Shown here in pieces: positions 16,914 through 25,663 of a DNA stretch of 64,000 nucleotides. The notes below the pieces were generated by a model. That model saw nothing but the letters and a program-made list of their open reading frames with translations, made no database searches and was not told where the DNA came from. The DNA is from RGIG3701 sp964438515. Its GTDB lineage: Bacteria; Planctomycetota; Planctomycetia; Pirellulales; Thermoguttaceae. Made by a program: the position numbers and the translations under genes. Each line of letters begins with the position of its first letter. Position 1 is the first letter of the stretch. Where the stretch lies: assembly GCA_964438515.1 (NCBI GenBank), contig CAYTLK010000003.1, positions 62,001-126,000 of the forward strand, written 5' to 3'.

Positions 16914-17780
16914 ATGAATCTGGTTGGAAAAATTTTTGTCGTACTCATATTCGTTTTGAGTCTGGTTTTGATGACACTTACGGTGGCCGTCTATATGACT
17001 CAAAATAACTGGCGTATTATGGTTGATAATACGGACACGAGTAAAGGGTATCCCAAAGGTCTGCGCCAGCAGAACGAAGATCTTCAAAAAGAAAATCAGG
17101 AACTTCGAAACGCCTATGCGGTCTTGGTCGGCAACTACGAGGTTGCTTTCCAGAAAAGTACGAACGCACAGTCGGAAGTACTGGTCGTCAGAGACACTCA
17201 AAATACGCAGGTCTCCACATTGAAGGAAACCATCGAAACCACCTACGCCGACACGAACACGCGTCTGGATGCAACCCATCAGGCTCTCGTAACCATCGTG
17301 AGCGGCCACTCGCTCCTGAGGGACGCCGTTAAGGGCCTTCAGCGCGAAATTACCGACATCTCCGACAAACTGGCGGATAAAACGGACTATATGAACCAGA
17401 TTACGCAGCTGGAACGCCGCAACAAAGAACTGGAAGCCCGAAATAACGACCTGAAAAACGAAAACGTCCTGGCAAACGAAGTTCTTACGTATAATAATAT
17501 GATGAACAATCTCGATTATTATCGTACGCAGTCCGCACCAGTCGGTCTTCAGGGCCGCGTCCTCGATCAAGCCGGTCGGAAAATCGTCGTGAACGTCGGA
17601 AGCGACGACGGAGTGCGAATCGGTCATAAATTCAAACTCCTCTCGAAAGATGGAAGTACGTATCTCTGCGATGTCGAAGTGGAACAAGTGACGCCCGACA
17701 CTGCAACCTGCGTATTTTCCAATCTGCGGAGTGAACAGAGTATTAATGTAATTCCGGGCTGTGTTGTAAAACCTTTGTAA
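16914..17780 (+). CDS. Membrane-anchored coiled-coil protein with C-terminal beta domain, paralogue 2
   Basis: 288 residues. The N-terminal membrane helix (about residues 4-28) is followed by two coiled-coil stretches (about 45-85 and 125-205). A final domain of about 75 residues (GLQGRVLDQAGRKIVVNVG, then DDGVRIGHKFKLL) has the look of a small beta-barrel, as in MreC or FlgT C-termini. That order, helix, coiled coil, beta domain, is the architecture of MreC, but I see no clear MreC homology. AAGGA precedes the ATG. It lies 85 bases after its paralogue and 13 bases before the next gene. A role at the cell envelope is inference. Confidence 0.78.
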   Translation: MNLVGKIFVVLIFVLSLVLMTLTVAVYMTQNNWRIMVDNTDTSKGYPKGLRQQNEDLQKENQELRNAYAVLVGNYEVAFQKSTNAQSEVLVVRDTQNTQVSTLKETIETTYADTNTRLDATHQALVTIVSGHSLLRDAVKGLQREITDISDKLADKTDYMNQITQLERRNKELEARNNDLKNENVLANEVLTYNNMMNNLDYYRTQSAPVGLQGRVLDQAGRKIVVNVGSDDGVRIGHKFKLLSKDGSTYLCDVEVEQVTPDTATCVFSNLRSEQSINVIPGCVVKPL

Positions 17781-17793
17781 GCGGGGGGAAACT

Positions 17794-18222
17794 ATGAGCA
17801 ACGAAAATGATGACCTCCTTCCGGATGACGACATGATGAACATGGAGCCGATCGACGACGGCAACGACTCGGACGACCCTTTTGCACAGCCTGCAGAAGA
17901 AAGTCTCGAAGGGGCGGAATCTTCCGATGAATCTGCGCAGACGGACGAGAACGCCGTTGCGGATGGTGAGGAAGCGCCGGAAGAAAGTTCCGAAGAACCT
18001 GAATTTCAGGGAAATGAGGGAGACGCAGAAGACGTTGAGGAAACGAAAGAAATCGTTTATCGTCCTCCTCATATGGATTTGTACACGGTTTTGCTCGTTT
18101 TGGCGCTCATTTTTGTGAGTTTGGCGGCCACGCTGCACTATCTGGAAGTTCCCGCTTCGGAATACGGAAACGTTCCCTTCAAAAAAGGAAGTCCGCGCGT
18201 TACCGCACCGGCAAACCCATAG
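17794..18222 (+). CDS. Acidic single-pass membrane protein (function unknown)
   Basis: 142 residues. The first 90 residues are extremely acidic (Asp, Glu, Ser) and probably disordered. A single membrane segment (TVLLVLALIFVSLAATLHYLEV, about residues 96-117) follows, with a short tail outside. GGGGGG lies eight bases before the ATG, and the start is only 13 bases after the preceding gene, so translation is probably linked to the coiled-coil protein. No family is recognised. An acidic cytoplasmic tail on a membrane helix could bind a basic partner; this is speculation. Confidence 0.72.
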   Translation: MSNENDDLLPDDDMMNMEPIDDGNDSDDPFAQPAEESLEGAESSDESAQTDENAVADGEEAPEESSEEPEFQGNEGDAEDVEETKEIVYRPPHMDLYTVLLVLALIFVSLAATLHYLEVPASEYGNVPFKKGSPRVTAPANP

Positions 18223-18247
18223 TTCTTACAGAAATTTGAAACCGAAA

Positions 18248-18295
18248 AAAACAGCGGCTTGTGAAATGTCCTCGTTCACAAGTCGTTGTTTTTTA
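18248..18295. terminator. Hairpin terminator between convergent genes
   Basis: CGGCTTGTGAA (about 18254-18264) pairs with TTCACAAGTCG (18275-18285), with a G-T wobble, and AACA/TGTT extends the stem. Six T follow on the plus strand and A-rich sequence lies on the other side, so it may serve both directions. Confidence 0.8.
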
Positions 18296-18320
18296 TTCTT
18301 TGGGAGACTTTCCGAACGTT

Positions 18321-21056
18321 TTACCGCCTCACCCCTTCGAGTTTCCGCTGATATTGCGCCTTTTCATATTCGTCGCCCGTAAATTCCATGAGTTCAATCA
18401 TATTTTTGTACGGAATTTCTAACTGAAATTTGTCTTCCGGGTGCGCGTCCGCATGATGTTCCAAACAGAAAATCCCCGTCTTCAATAATGTAATCGCCCG
18501 TTTCGTGTTTCCGATCTCCGCATACGAAACGCTCATTCCGTTGACGATGACTCCCAACTGCAGTAGATCACGAAGCTGCTTGCTTTTAATCACCGTCATC
18601 AAATGCGGAATAGATTTTTCGTACCATTTTACCGCCTCTTTATGGGCTTCGAGCGATGCGTTCGCGTCCGATTTTTCGCTTTCCTGTTCCGCTTGCAGCG
18701 CATAAATCTGACCAAAATGGTAGTAAAGCTGCGCAAGAAGGAAGGTTTCATCTGAAGAAACGTCTTTCTTTTTCGTTTGAACAAGTTCCATCATGGAAAT
18801 CGCCCGCTGCAAAAAACGGTTTGCAGCGTCAAATTTCCCCGAAAGCATACAAAGACTCGCCGCATCGTCCAAAACGGAAGCGGATTTTGTGCATATTTCA
18901 TAATATCGTGCGGCACTTTTCACCGTTTTGAGCATTTCCATTGAGGCGCTTAAAAAAGAATCCGCATATGGAACGATTTTCTCCTGATTTTTCAGCGTAA
19001 TTTCAATAGCCGTAACTCGGTACAATATTCGATATTTCAAAATCGTACAGGTATCCGCCCCCCCGGCGTCTTCTTTTGTTGCTTCCGTCAGCTCGGTCAT
19101 TACTTTTTGGAGCCATTTTTCCGTATTTTCTTCTTTTTTATCCCACGGTCCCGACGCGATGTCGGCCGCGATTCCCAGCCAGGCGTCCATTCTCAGCTCT
19201 TTTACACGCTGTTTTTCGCCGACTATCAAAGAATATTTACGGCCGCCGATAAATTTTCCTGCTTCCAAAAGCGCGTCCGCCTGCTGCGCCGCACGACGGT
19301 GGCACTGAAACGCGTGAGCCGCATCCGGAGTCGGAAGAATCATCTGAATATCCCCCTCTACGATATTTGCACGAAATGCAATCATCGGATTATCGAGAAA
19401 TTTCTTCCGAACTTCTTCGAGGAGTTCCGACGCCTGTTCGAAATTCCCGCGACGTGCGAGATATTCAATCTTTTCGAATAAATCGTCCTGAAACGAAAGC
19501 TCCAACGGCAAACTTTCCTCATTTTGTCCCTCTGATTCCTCTTTAACGTCCGGATTCACAGGTTCCTGCAGCGTTTCCATTTCATCTTCCAACGATTCTG
19601 GAATCTCCAGCGCCGGCTCGCGCTCAACCGATTCCGCAGTCGGTTCCGTTTCATCGAGTTCCTCGGAACTCAACGACGGCGGCAAAACGTTCGAACCTTC
19701 TTCAACGTCAGAATCGATTTTCGTCCCAGTTTCTGACGTACGCTGCATCTCAGCCGCAAGATCCGCCACACCATCCTCCGCAGCCGTTTCTGTATCCGTC
19801 CCGCTTTCCGGTTCCGCAACCGGTTCCGCAGCCGATTCCGCAGCCGGTTCCACAGCCGATTCCGACTCTTTTTCCTCTGTTTTTTCCTCTACATTTTCAG
19901 GAAGTTCCTCCGACGAAGCACCCGCGTCCGAAGACGAAGACGGTGAATCATCCGCAAAAGAATCAATCATCGGAGCGTCCAAATGCGTCACATCCGTTTC
20001 GTCGTCCTCTGATTTCGGCTCCATTTCCGGCGCTGCGTCTTGCATACTCGATACATTTTCTTCATTTTGTGCAATTTCTTCAGATTCTTCCGACACAGAC
20101 TCCCCAGACGTCCCAGATTCTCCACTTTTTCCCTTCACGAGTTCTGGAACGGCTTCCTCCAGCACTTTTTTATACGCCAAAGCCTGTTCATTTTTGGGGT
20201 CGAGTTTCAAAGCCTGCAAAATGTCCGCATGCGAGCGAGCCGGATCGACATCGACCCACGTTTCCGCACGCTGCAAAAAGGGTTCAGGACCCACAGGCTG
20301 AAAAATAATTTGAACCACATTCATCGGAATGGCTTCCGGATTTTTCTCGAAATCCGACGCGTTTCCCAATTTGTCCTTGGGGTCGTACGCGAACGCCACT
20401 CCGATTTCCGGAAAAATCTCCCCGTGAATCGTACCCTTTTCATCCGTCAAAAAAACGGACTGAATATGTGCAATTTCGAGCTGCGTTGCGAGTTCCCGAG
20501 CGTTGAGGCTCTTCTGAAGCTCCGCAATCACCGCAAAAACCGTCTTTTTCATAATATGAAAAGCGACTCCGTTGAACCCTTCCAACGAATATTCTTCAAC
20601 ATCAATTCCCTCGCCGCCCGCATTTTTTTGCACGTTTGCTGGCTTTCCGAAGGCCTTGTGCAATTCCTCAATTGAAGTTTTTCCCGGAATAATTCCATTG
20701 AATGCTGCTGTTTCTACCGGAATCACCATCTCCGCCGCCGCTGCAGGGGATTCCGATGAAGCGCCGTTAGATGAAGATGCAGGAACTGAAGCTGAAAGGG
20801 CTGGTGAATCTGCGGAAGTTGAAGAATCTGTGGGTTTTGAGGCGGCGGGGCGAGTTGAGGGCGCTGCGGAAGTTTCTTCGGCGCCCGCGATACGAATTGG
20901 CGGGAGTTTTTCCTCACTTTGCGCCTGAGCGCGTACCGCAAACAAAAAAATGACGGAAAAAAGGACCAAAACAAGAAAAATACCGCCCCACGTCCAAGCG
21001 TCGTTTTCGCTGGAGGACTCCATTTCAAACTGACTGTATTTTCGATTAAGACTCAT
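18321..21056 (-). CDS. Membrane-anchored TPR protein with long acidic linker
   Basis: About 911 residues from the ATG at 21056; an in-frame start at 21074 exists. A membrane segment near residues 20-40 (GGIFLVLVLFSVIFLFAVRAQAQ) may be an uncleaved anchor or signal. Residues about 90-240 form a conserved globular part (IIPGKTSIEELHKAFGKPANVQ), and residues about 250-500 are a Glu/Ser/Pro-rich linker with echoes such as PAAESAAEPVAEPE. The C-terminal 400 residues are helical and TPR-like (NFEQASELLEEVRKKF, KFDAANRFLQRAISMME). TPR modules bind partner proteins. I do not recognise the whole protein, but this layout is common in planctomycete hypothetical proteins. It converges with the coiled-coil operon across a shared terminator. 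Confidence 0.72.
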   Translation of the reverse strand: MSLNRKYSQFEMESSSENDAWTWGGIFLVLVLFSVIFLFAVRAQAQSEEKLPPIRIAGAEETSAAPSTRPAASKPTDSSTSADSPALSASVPASSSNGASSESPAAAAEMVIPVETAAFNGIIPGKTSIEELHKAFGKPANVQKNAGGEGIDVEEYSLEGFNGVAFHIMKKTVFAVIAELQKSLNARELATQLEIAHIQSVFLTDEKGTIHGEIFPEIGVAFAYDPKDKLGNASDFEKNPEAIPMNVVQIIFQPVGPEPFLQRAETWVDVDPARSHADILQALKLDPKNEQALAYKKVLEEAVPELVKGKSGESGTSGESVSEESEEIAQNEENVSSMQDAAPEMEPKSEDDETDVTHLDAPMIDSFADDSPSSSSDAGASSEELPENVEEKTEEKESESAVEPAAESAAEPVAEPESGTDTETAAEDGVADLAAEMQRTSETGTKIDSDVEEGSNVLPPSLSSEELDETEPTAESVEREPALEIPESLEDEMETLQEPVNPDVKEESEGQNEESLPLELSFQDDLFEKIEYLARRGNFEQASELLEEVRKKFLDNPMIAFRANIVEGDIQMILPTPDAAHAFQCHRRAAQQADALLEAGKFIGGRKYSLIVGEKQRVKELRMDAWLGIAADIASGPWDKKEENTEKWLQKVMTELTEATKEDAGGADTCTILKYRILYRVTAIEITLKNQEKIVPYADSFLSASMEMLKTVKSAARYYEICTKSASVLDDAASLCMLSGKFDAANRFLQRAISMMELVQTKKKDVSSDETFLLAQLYYHFGQIYALQAEQESEKSDANASLEAHKEAVKWYEKSIPHLMTVIKSKQLRDLLQLGVIVNGMSVSYAEIGNTKRAITLLKTGIFCLEHHADAHPEDKFQLEIPYKNMIELMEFTGDEYEKAQYQRKLEGVRR

Positions 21057-21244
21057 TTTACACACCATTTCCATTTTTCGAGAAAATTATACATTCCTTT
21101 ATATCGGCAAAAACGACTGCGCAATTTAGAAAAAATTTAACGATCATTCTGATTAAAGAGATTATTCTGTCTGCAGAGTGCCAAAAATAGGGGTGATTTC
21201 AGAAAAAAAAGATCGGCTTAATCGAAAAAACATTCATGAAAGAT

Positions 21245-21422
21245 CGAAAATCAACATTCAAAAATTTTTTTCCTTACGACCGAGAGCGGCATTACAGAAA
21301 CTCCGCCACAGTGCAAAACGCCCCCTCAAAGCGCAACGTTCACAGTACGATTTTCGCACAATATCGTTTTTTTACAAAAAAAGTTCTGACTTGAGTTTTT
21401 TAGTACTTCCTTTTAATATTGT
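21245..21422. repeat. Palindromic repeat, family 3 copy C (partial)
   Basis: CAACATTCAAAAATTTTTTTCCTTACGACCG matches in outline the middle of copies B and D. The right part CAACGTTCACAGTACGATTTTC closely follows 53574 onward. It occupies most of the 370-base gap between the TPR gene and the end of the radical SAM gene. The remaining bases 21057-21244 show nothing I can name. Confidence 0.6.
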
Positions 21423-21426
21423 TTCC

Positions 21427-22311
21427 TCAATGGAACACGCGCACCTCCACCCCCGTCCGATTCCGAATTCTGTCTGCAAAATCATTCAGTATTTCCACTT
21501 CGAGCGGCTGACACTCGGAAACCTGCGGCGGCCGGCACACCGTATGAAGCTGAATGTGCTGGATTTTTCCGCCTTCATCATGAATTTTCAGAACGCGGGC
21601 GATATACGCATCCACCTCTTTCAAACTCGGTGCCTCGCCGCCCATTCGGGAAAAAAGGGTCTGAAGAATAATCGGGTCGCGCCGCGCAAACTTCGAAATT
21701 CCCGCCAGAACCGTTTCCAGTGGAACCGCCGAACGATTGATTTTTTTGTAATATTCCTCCGTTCCAGCATCGAGTTTCGCCCAAATTTCGCCGTGATTCG
21801 CAAGCAGCGTCTCCAACGTTGGTAAAAGCGATTCGTTCCCTAACCGCGTCGCGTTCGTTATAAGTACAATTTTCATTTCTTTTGCGGCGGCTCGAAACGC
21901 CTCGTCGGGACCGTTTTTTATGCGAGAACTCCGAATTTCAACAGCGAGCGCCGCCGTTTGCGCAAAAAACGGCGACATCGTCGGCTCCCCGTTTCCGCTG
22001 AACGCAATATCGTTTACGCGCCGTTGCGAGACGGGAACGTCGAGAAAATAAGGATGTTTGAAAATCGCACCAGAAAGCGCAAAATCCGCACAAGTTTCTA
22101 GTTCCGCCTTCAATTTTGAAAAACAAACGGTAGTTCCGGGATGAATCTGTTCGGGAATTACCTGACAGTAAACGCAATGAAAATTGCATTCGTTCGCAGG
22201 CGAAAGATTGATTCCGACCGAAATACCGCCCGCCCGGCGACTCAAAACGGGATACGCGTACTCGTTGTGGAGCCACTCGCGCGTGTGATTCTGATAAAGA
22301 TTTAATGTCAT
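21427..22311 (-). CDS. Radical SAM protein
   Basis: 294 residues. The cluster motif CxxxCxxC is present as CNFHCVYC (about residues 42-49), and NGEPTMS (about 111-117) is the GGEP-like SAM-binding element. Family members use a 4Fe-4S cluster and SAM to start radical chemistry. The sequence VGINLSPANECNFHCVYCQV resembles the COG0731/wyosine-like group of radical SAM proteins, but no second cluster or substrate-binding domain is clear, so the reaction is unknown. It lies 28 bases after the Ser/Thr kinase gene on the same strand and is probably co-transcribed. Confidence 0.85.
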   Translation of the reverse strand: MTLNLYQNHTREWLHNEYAYPVLSRRAGGISVGINLSPANECNFHCVYCQVIPEQIHPGTTVCFSKLKAELETCADFALSGAIFKHPYFLDVPVSQRRVNDIAFSGNGEPTMSPFFAQTAALAVEIRSSRIKNGPDEAFRAAAKEMKIVLITNATRLGNESLLPTLETLLANHGEIWAKLDAGTEEYYKKINRSAVPLETVLAGISKFARRDPIILQTLFSRMGGEAPSLKEVDAYIARVLKIHDEGGKIQHIQLHTVCRPPQVSECQPLEVEILNDFADRIRNRTGVEVRVFH

Positions 22312-22339
22312 AAAACGCCTTGAAATATGTACACGTATT

Positions 22340-24676
22340 TTATCTCTGTTTCAAAATAAAAATACGATGAATAAAAAACCAAAGGGTTGGAACAATGAGG
22401 AGGAACGCAATCGCGCCGAACACGTAAACGTGCCAGAAATGCCCCTCCAAAGAGGTGAAAATGGAACCAATCGTTTTATTGTACGATTTTTGAGTAATAA
22501 TCATCCATTTTTCATTTTGGAATCCGAGTTCAATATTTGCAGCGGCGGCGAGCCAGCGTTCCGCAAACTGTCCGTTTGCGTGCGGAGAAAGAGCGAGCGG
22601 ATCGTGATAAAACCGCATTTTTTCCTCCGTGTCGGGCACATTTTCGCTCTTTACACGAAATTCGGATTTCAAAAACGTCCCGGGAATGCGTTTCCCCTGC
22701 GCGAGAAGCTGGTTGTACAGCGGATGTTCCAAAATCAACCCCTGATTTTCACCCTTTCGCTGATCCACGAGGACCGCAAAATGGGAATCGGTTTCTTCCA
22801 GATTGATGAAGTTTCCGATGTCGACCGAAATGAACAAAATTCCGAGAAAAACGGGGTCTTCCTCCGCACTGAAAACGGGAGTATAAATGGCGACAGACCA
22901 ACAATTCGTGATAGGATCCATGAAGACGTCCGACATTCCAGGCTCATCAATCGAACGAATATCTTTTACAGGAACAATGTCGCCGCAAATCGTCGAAACG
23001 AAACAGCGTCCGAGACAGTCGGTGGAAGGAATCCGTCCGCAAAAAATTCCATTTACATCGCAAAAAACGATGTCGTCCCCCGCTTCGAGCTGAAAATCTA
23101 AGGGTAAAAGTTCCTCTAATTTTTTCTGAATTTGCTGTCTCTGCGGAGATTCCGCAAACTGTTTTCTCGCCAGAAGTTCCTGTTCCGTTGTGAGAGAGAC
23201 GTCGAGCAACGTCTGAATGTGCGCCTTCCATTCGGACGATTCCGTCATTTCTTGCACGAGATCGCGAAACTGCCAGTCGTTAGAAATTTGTTCCACAATT
23301 CCACGACGCCGTGTGATTTCGTATTCGACGTTTTTTGCAACGGATTCGGCTGCGAAACTTTCCGTTGCGAGCGTGGAGTCGGTCATTACATCAACGCTTT
23401 TACGAAAAACGGACTGAAATTCCCACGAGACAAAAATGCCTCCGATAATCAGCAGAATCACCGGCATAATAAGCCCCAAAACAAGCAGCGGAAACTTCGC
23501 GCGCTGATTTTGACTTCGGCGCCACGCCTCCCACAGCTCGTCCATCGTTTGAAATCTTTTTTCCGGGTCGGGCTGCAAACATTTTTCGAGGATCTGCGCC
23601 GCCGGAGGCGTCATCCCTTTCAAACGGCGAAAATCCGTCGGAACTTTTCGATTTTCCAACAATTTTCGATACGCCTTCAATCGTGAAGCGAGATGCTTCT
23701 GCGACTGAATCTGTTCGACAAATTCTGGCGAATAATGCGGCGGAATCCGCATCAACATGGTGTAAAAAATCGCCCCAAGTGCGTAAATATCCCATCTTAC
23801 GTCTGCATGGGTGTGTACCTGCGCCTGTTCAGGCGGCATATAAAAGAGCGTTCCGAGCGCCGGCGCCATGTCGTTCGAGAGCCGCGACTGTCCGAAGTCC
23901 GCCAAACGGGGAGAACCATTCTGGTCCATCAGAATATTTCCGGGCTTCAAATCACAATGAATGATTCCTTTTTGATGGGCGCGGCACATTGCACGTAAAA
24001 TCGTTTCAAAAATTGCTTCCGCATCCGGCTGAGTGAAACCGTTGGTTCTTTCGAGCGCGTCCGCCAGCGACCCCTGTTCGAGGTATTCCATTATATAATA
24101 CGGAATTTCCGCATTCCACCCAACTTCGAGCAGCTGAACCACATTCTGATCGGAAAAAAGAAGGGAGAGTTTTTCTACTTCCTGTGTAAGAAAATCGATA
24201 TTTTTCTGCTGATGCGTGTAAAATTTGACCGCCACACGCCGCATCGTGCTGATTTGAACCGCAATCCACACTTCCCCGTACGCACCGCTTCCCAAATAAC
24301 GCTCAAATTCGTAACCTGCAATTTGCAGCGGCGGAGTCGTCGGAACGTTTTCGGAAGCCTGCGAGGTTGGAGTCACGGGACTTTTCTGGTCGTCAAAAAA
24401 TTCCGTTTCGTTCAAAGGATTGGAAGAATCGGTTTCTCCCTTTCCATCAGAGGAACCCGAATCCAGCATTTCCACCGGCTGAGACGAATCGTCCATTTCC
24501 GTAGTGTCGTCCACTCGCGCGTATTTCACACGATTCGTCTTTTGCGTTCCATTGGAAGCCGTGGGAGGGGTTACGTAATCCCCCTCAAAAGTTTCCGTAA
24601 TTTCCTCAAACGCTTCCGTCCGCTCCGTAGAAACCTTGCTGCTTTCGTGATTTGAATTTTTCTTCTTTTTGAACAT
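22340..24676 (-). CDS. Transmembrane Ser/Thr protein kinase with extracytoplasmic sensor domain
   Basis: 778 residues. An acidic, Ser/Thr-rich N-terminus (1-115) leads into a Hanks-type kinase domain (about 118-385): glycine loop LGSGAYGEVW, VAVKFY lysine, HCDLKPGNILM catalytic loop and DFGQSR. The usual HRD arginine is Cys (HCD), so this is a non-RD kinase. A membrane helix (PLLVLGLIMPVILLIIGGIF, about 395-415) is followed by a large domain of about 320 residues, Cache-like in layout, and a second helix near the C-terminus (about 745-765). A sensor outside the membrane that feeds an N-terminal cytoplasmic kinase is the likely design. The ligand is unknown. AGGA precedes the ATG. The radical SAM gene follows at 28 bases. 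Confidence 0.9.
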   Translation of the reverse strand: MFKKKKNSNHESSKVSTERTEAFEEITETFEGDYVTPPTASNGTQKTNRVKYARVDDTTEMDDSSQPVEMLDSGSSDGKGETDSSNPLNETEFFDDQKSPVTPTSQASENVPTTPPLQIAGYEFERYLGSGAYGEVWIAVQISTMRRVAVKFYTHQQKNIDFLTQEVEKLSLLFSDQNVVQLLEVGWNAEIPYYIMEYLEQGSLADALERTNGFTQPDAEAIFETILRAMCRAHQKGIIHCDLKPGNILMDQNGSPRLADFGQSRLSNDMAPALGTLFYMPPEQAQVHTHADVRWDIYALGAIFYTMLMRIPPHYSPEFVEQIQSQKHLASRLKAYRKLLENRKVPTDFRRLKGMTPPAAQILEKCLQPDPEKRFQTMDELWEAWRRSQNQRAKFPLLVLGLIMPVILLIIGGIFVSWEFQSVFRKSVDVMTDSTLATESFAAESVAKNVEYEITRRRGIVEQISNDWQFRDLVQEMTESSEWKAHIQTLLDVSLTTEQELLARKQFAESPQRQQIQKKLEELLPLDFQLEAGDDIVFCDVNGIFCGRIPSTDCLGRCFVSTICGDIVPVKDIRSIDEPGMSDVFMDPITNCWSVAIYTPVFSAEEDPVFLGILFISVDIGNFINLEETDSHFAVLVDQRKGENQGLILEHPLYNQLLAQGKRIPGTFLKSEFRVKSENVPDTEEKMRFYHDPLALSPHANGQFAERWLAAAANIELGFQNEKWMIITQKSYNKTIGSIFTSLEGHFWHVYVFGAIAFLLIVPTLWFFIHRIFILKQR

Positions 24677-24742
24677 TTATTCCTATTTTAAGTCCTTATA
24701 TTCCCGACGTATTTTGATTTTTCACTTCCATATTCATCGCAC

Positions 24743-24853
24743 TTTATGCTGGTTCCACAATGAAATTCAGTTTTCACAAAGGCTGTAAGAGCCGTAGTGA
24801 GCAGCTCCAACGGAGGACGGGAAAACTGAAATTCAAAATAGTGTTCGTACAAA
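24743..24853. repeat. Palindromic repeat, family 2 copy 1
   Basis: Outer arms TGAAATTCAGTTTTC and GAAAACTGAAATTCA pair. Inside, GGCT/AGCC and CCGT/ACGG form hairpins, the second enclosing GAGCAGCTC. It is nearly identical to the copy at 51899. The order of parts resembles family 1. Confidence 0.82.
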
Positions 24854-24945
24854 TTTCAAGGAATCGTTCCTAGTTTTTCAGCCTCGATTTCACGCGCGAT
24901 TCACCCTAACGGGAGAATCTGGCTGTCCGTCAAGAATTCACGGCC

Positions 24946-25003
24946 GTGAGGAGAAGGGCTTTTTGCAAGCCGTCCCTCTCCCCAGACCCCACACCCGGAA
25001 AAC
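24946..25003. repeat. Hairpin repeat, family 4 copy 1
   Basis: GGAGAAGGGC, then a T-rich loop, then GCCGTCCCTCTCC forms a hairpin, followed by CCAGACCCCACACCCGG. The same order of parts is found at 42268-42321. The two repeats fill the gap between the kinase and the zinc-ribbon gene; bases 24854-24945 hold nothing I recognise. Confidence 0.65.
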
Positions 25004-25041
25004 TCCTAATATTTTAAATGGATTTTTCGTGTGGAATCCGT

Positions 25042-25566
25042 CTATTTCGGCTCCGTTTTTTCGTGCTGAACCCCTGTAAGCAGCAGCACAAACATTCCGA
25101 GGACGCAAAGCACCGCGGCACTGCTTTCAATGACGATCCACCGATGACTCATTTTAATCGCATCCGTCCGAAACTGCTCGCCGCGCGTCGCAGGCGTGTC
25201 GATTCCCGTACGCAAAGTCTGCCACACCGCCCACACTTCGTAAGGAGATTTCGCGTTTGTAACCGAAGGCTCTTGAGGACAATTAACGTACGAAAAAATC
25301 GTTCCTCCTGCAAATAACAAAAACGCAGTAAAAAGCACAAACAGCAATCCCGTTCGACGCTGACGGATTCCGTGAGCGGGAACTTGAGAGAGGGATTCTT
25401 CCTCCGCAGAATCCCGGCGCTCAATTGCGGGAAACGTTTGAATCTCCCTCAAGGATGGGACGGACACAATTTTACCGCATTCACACGTAAAGGAACTTCC
25501 CGCCTGGGTTGTGGAAACCTCATGGATTTTCCCGCATGAACAAGGGATTTGATAAAAACGCAACAT
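25042..25566 (-). CDS. Small zinc-ribbon membrane protein (function unknown)
   Basis: 174 residues from the ATG at 25566. The N-terminus holds two paired-cysteine motifs, CSCGK (about residues 9-13) and CECGK (about 28-32), likely one zinc ribbon. Two membrane helices follow: GLLFVLFTAFLLFAGGTIFSY (about 70-90) and VIESSAAVLCVLGMFVLLLTG (about 144-164). Zinc-ribbon plus two-helix proteins of this kind occur in planctomycetes with no known role. It stands alone between repeats and the HtrA gene, on the same strand as its neighbours. Confidence 0.72.
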   Translation of the reverse strand: MLRFYQIPCSCGKIHEVSTTQAGSSFTCECGKIVSVPSLREIQTFPAIERRDSAEEESLSQVPAHGIRQRRTGLLFVLFTAFLLFAGGTIFSYVNCPQEPSVTNAKSPYEVWAVWQTLRTGIDTPATRGEQFRTDAIKMSHRWIVIESSAAVLCVLGMFVLLLTGVQHEKTEPK

Positions 25567-25663
25567 ATGCACATTCCACTTTGATTTTAAGTTTCGAATT
25601 CGAAAAAGCGCACCAGACCTGAACGTCTGTATTTTTGAGGAGTATCACTGCGAAACCGCGATT

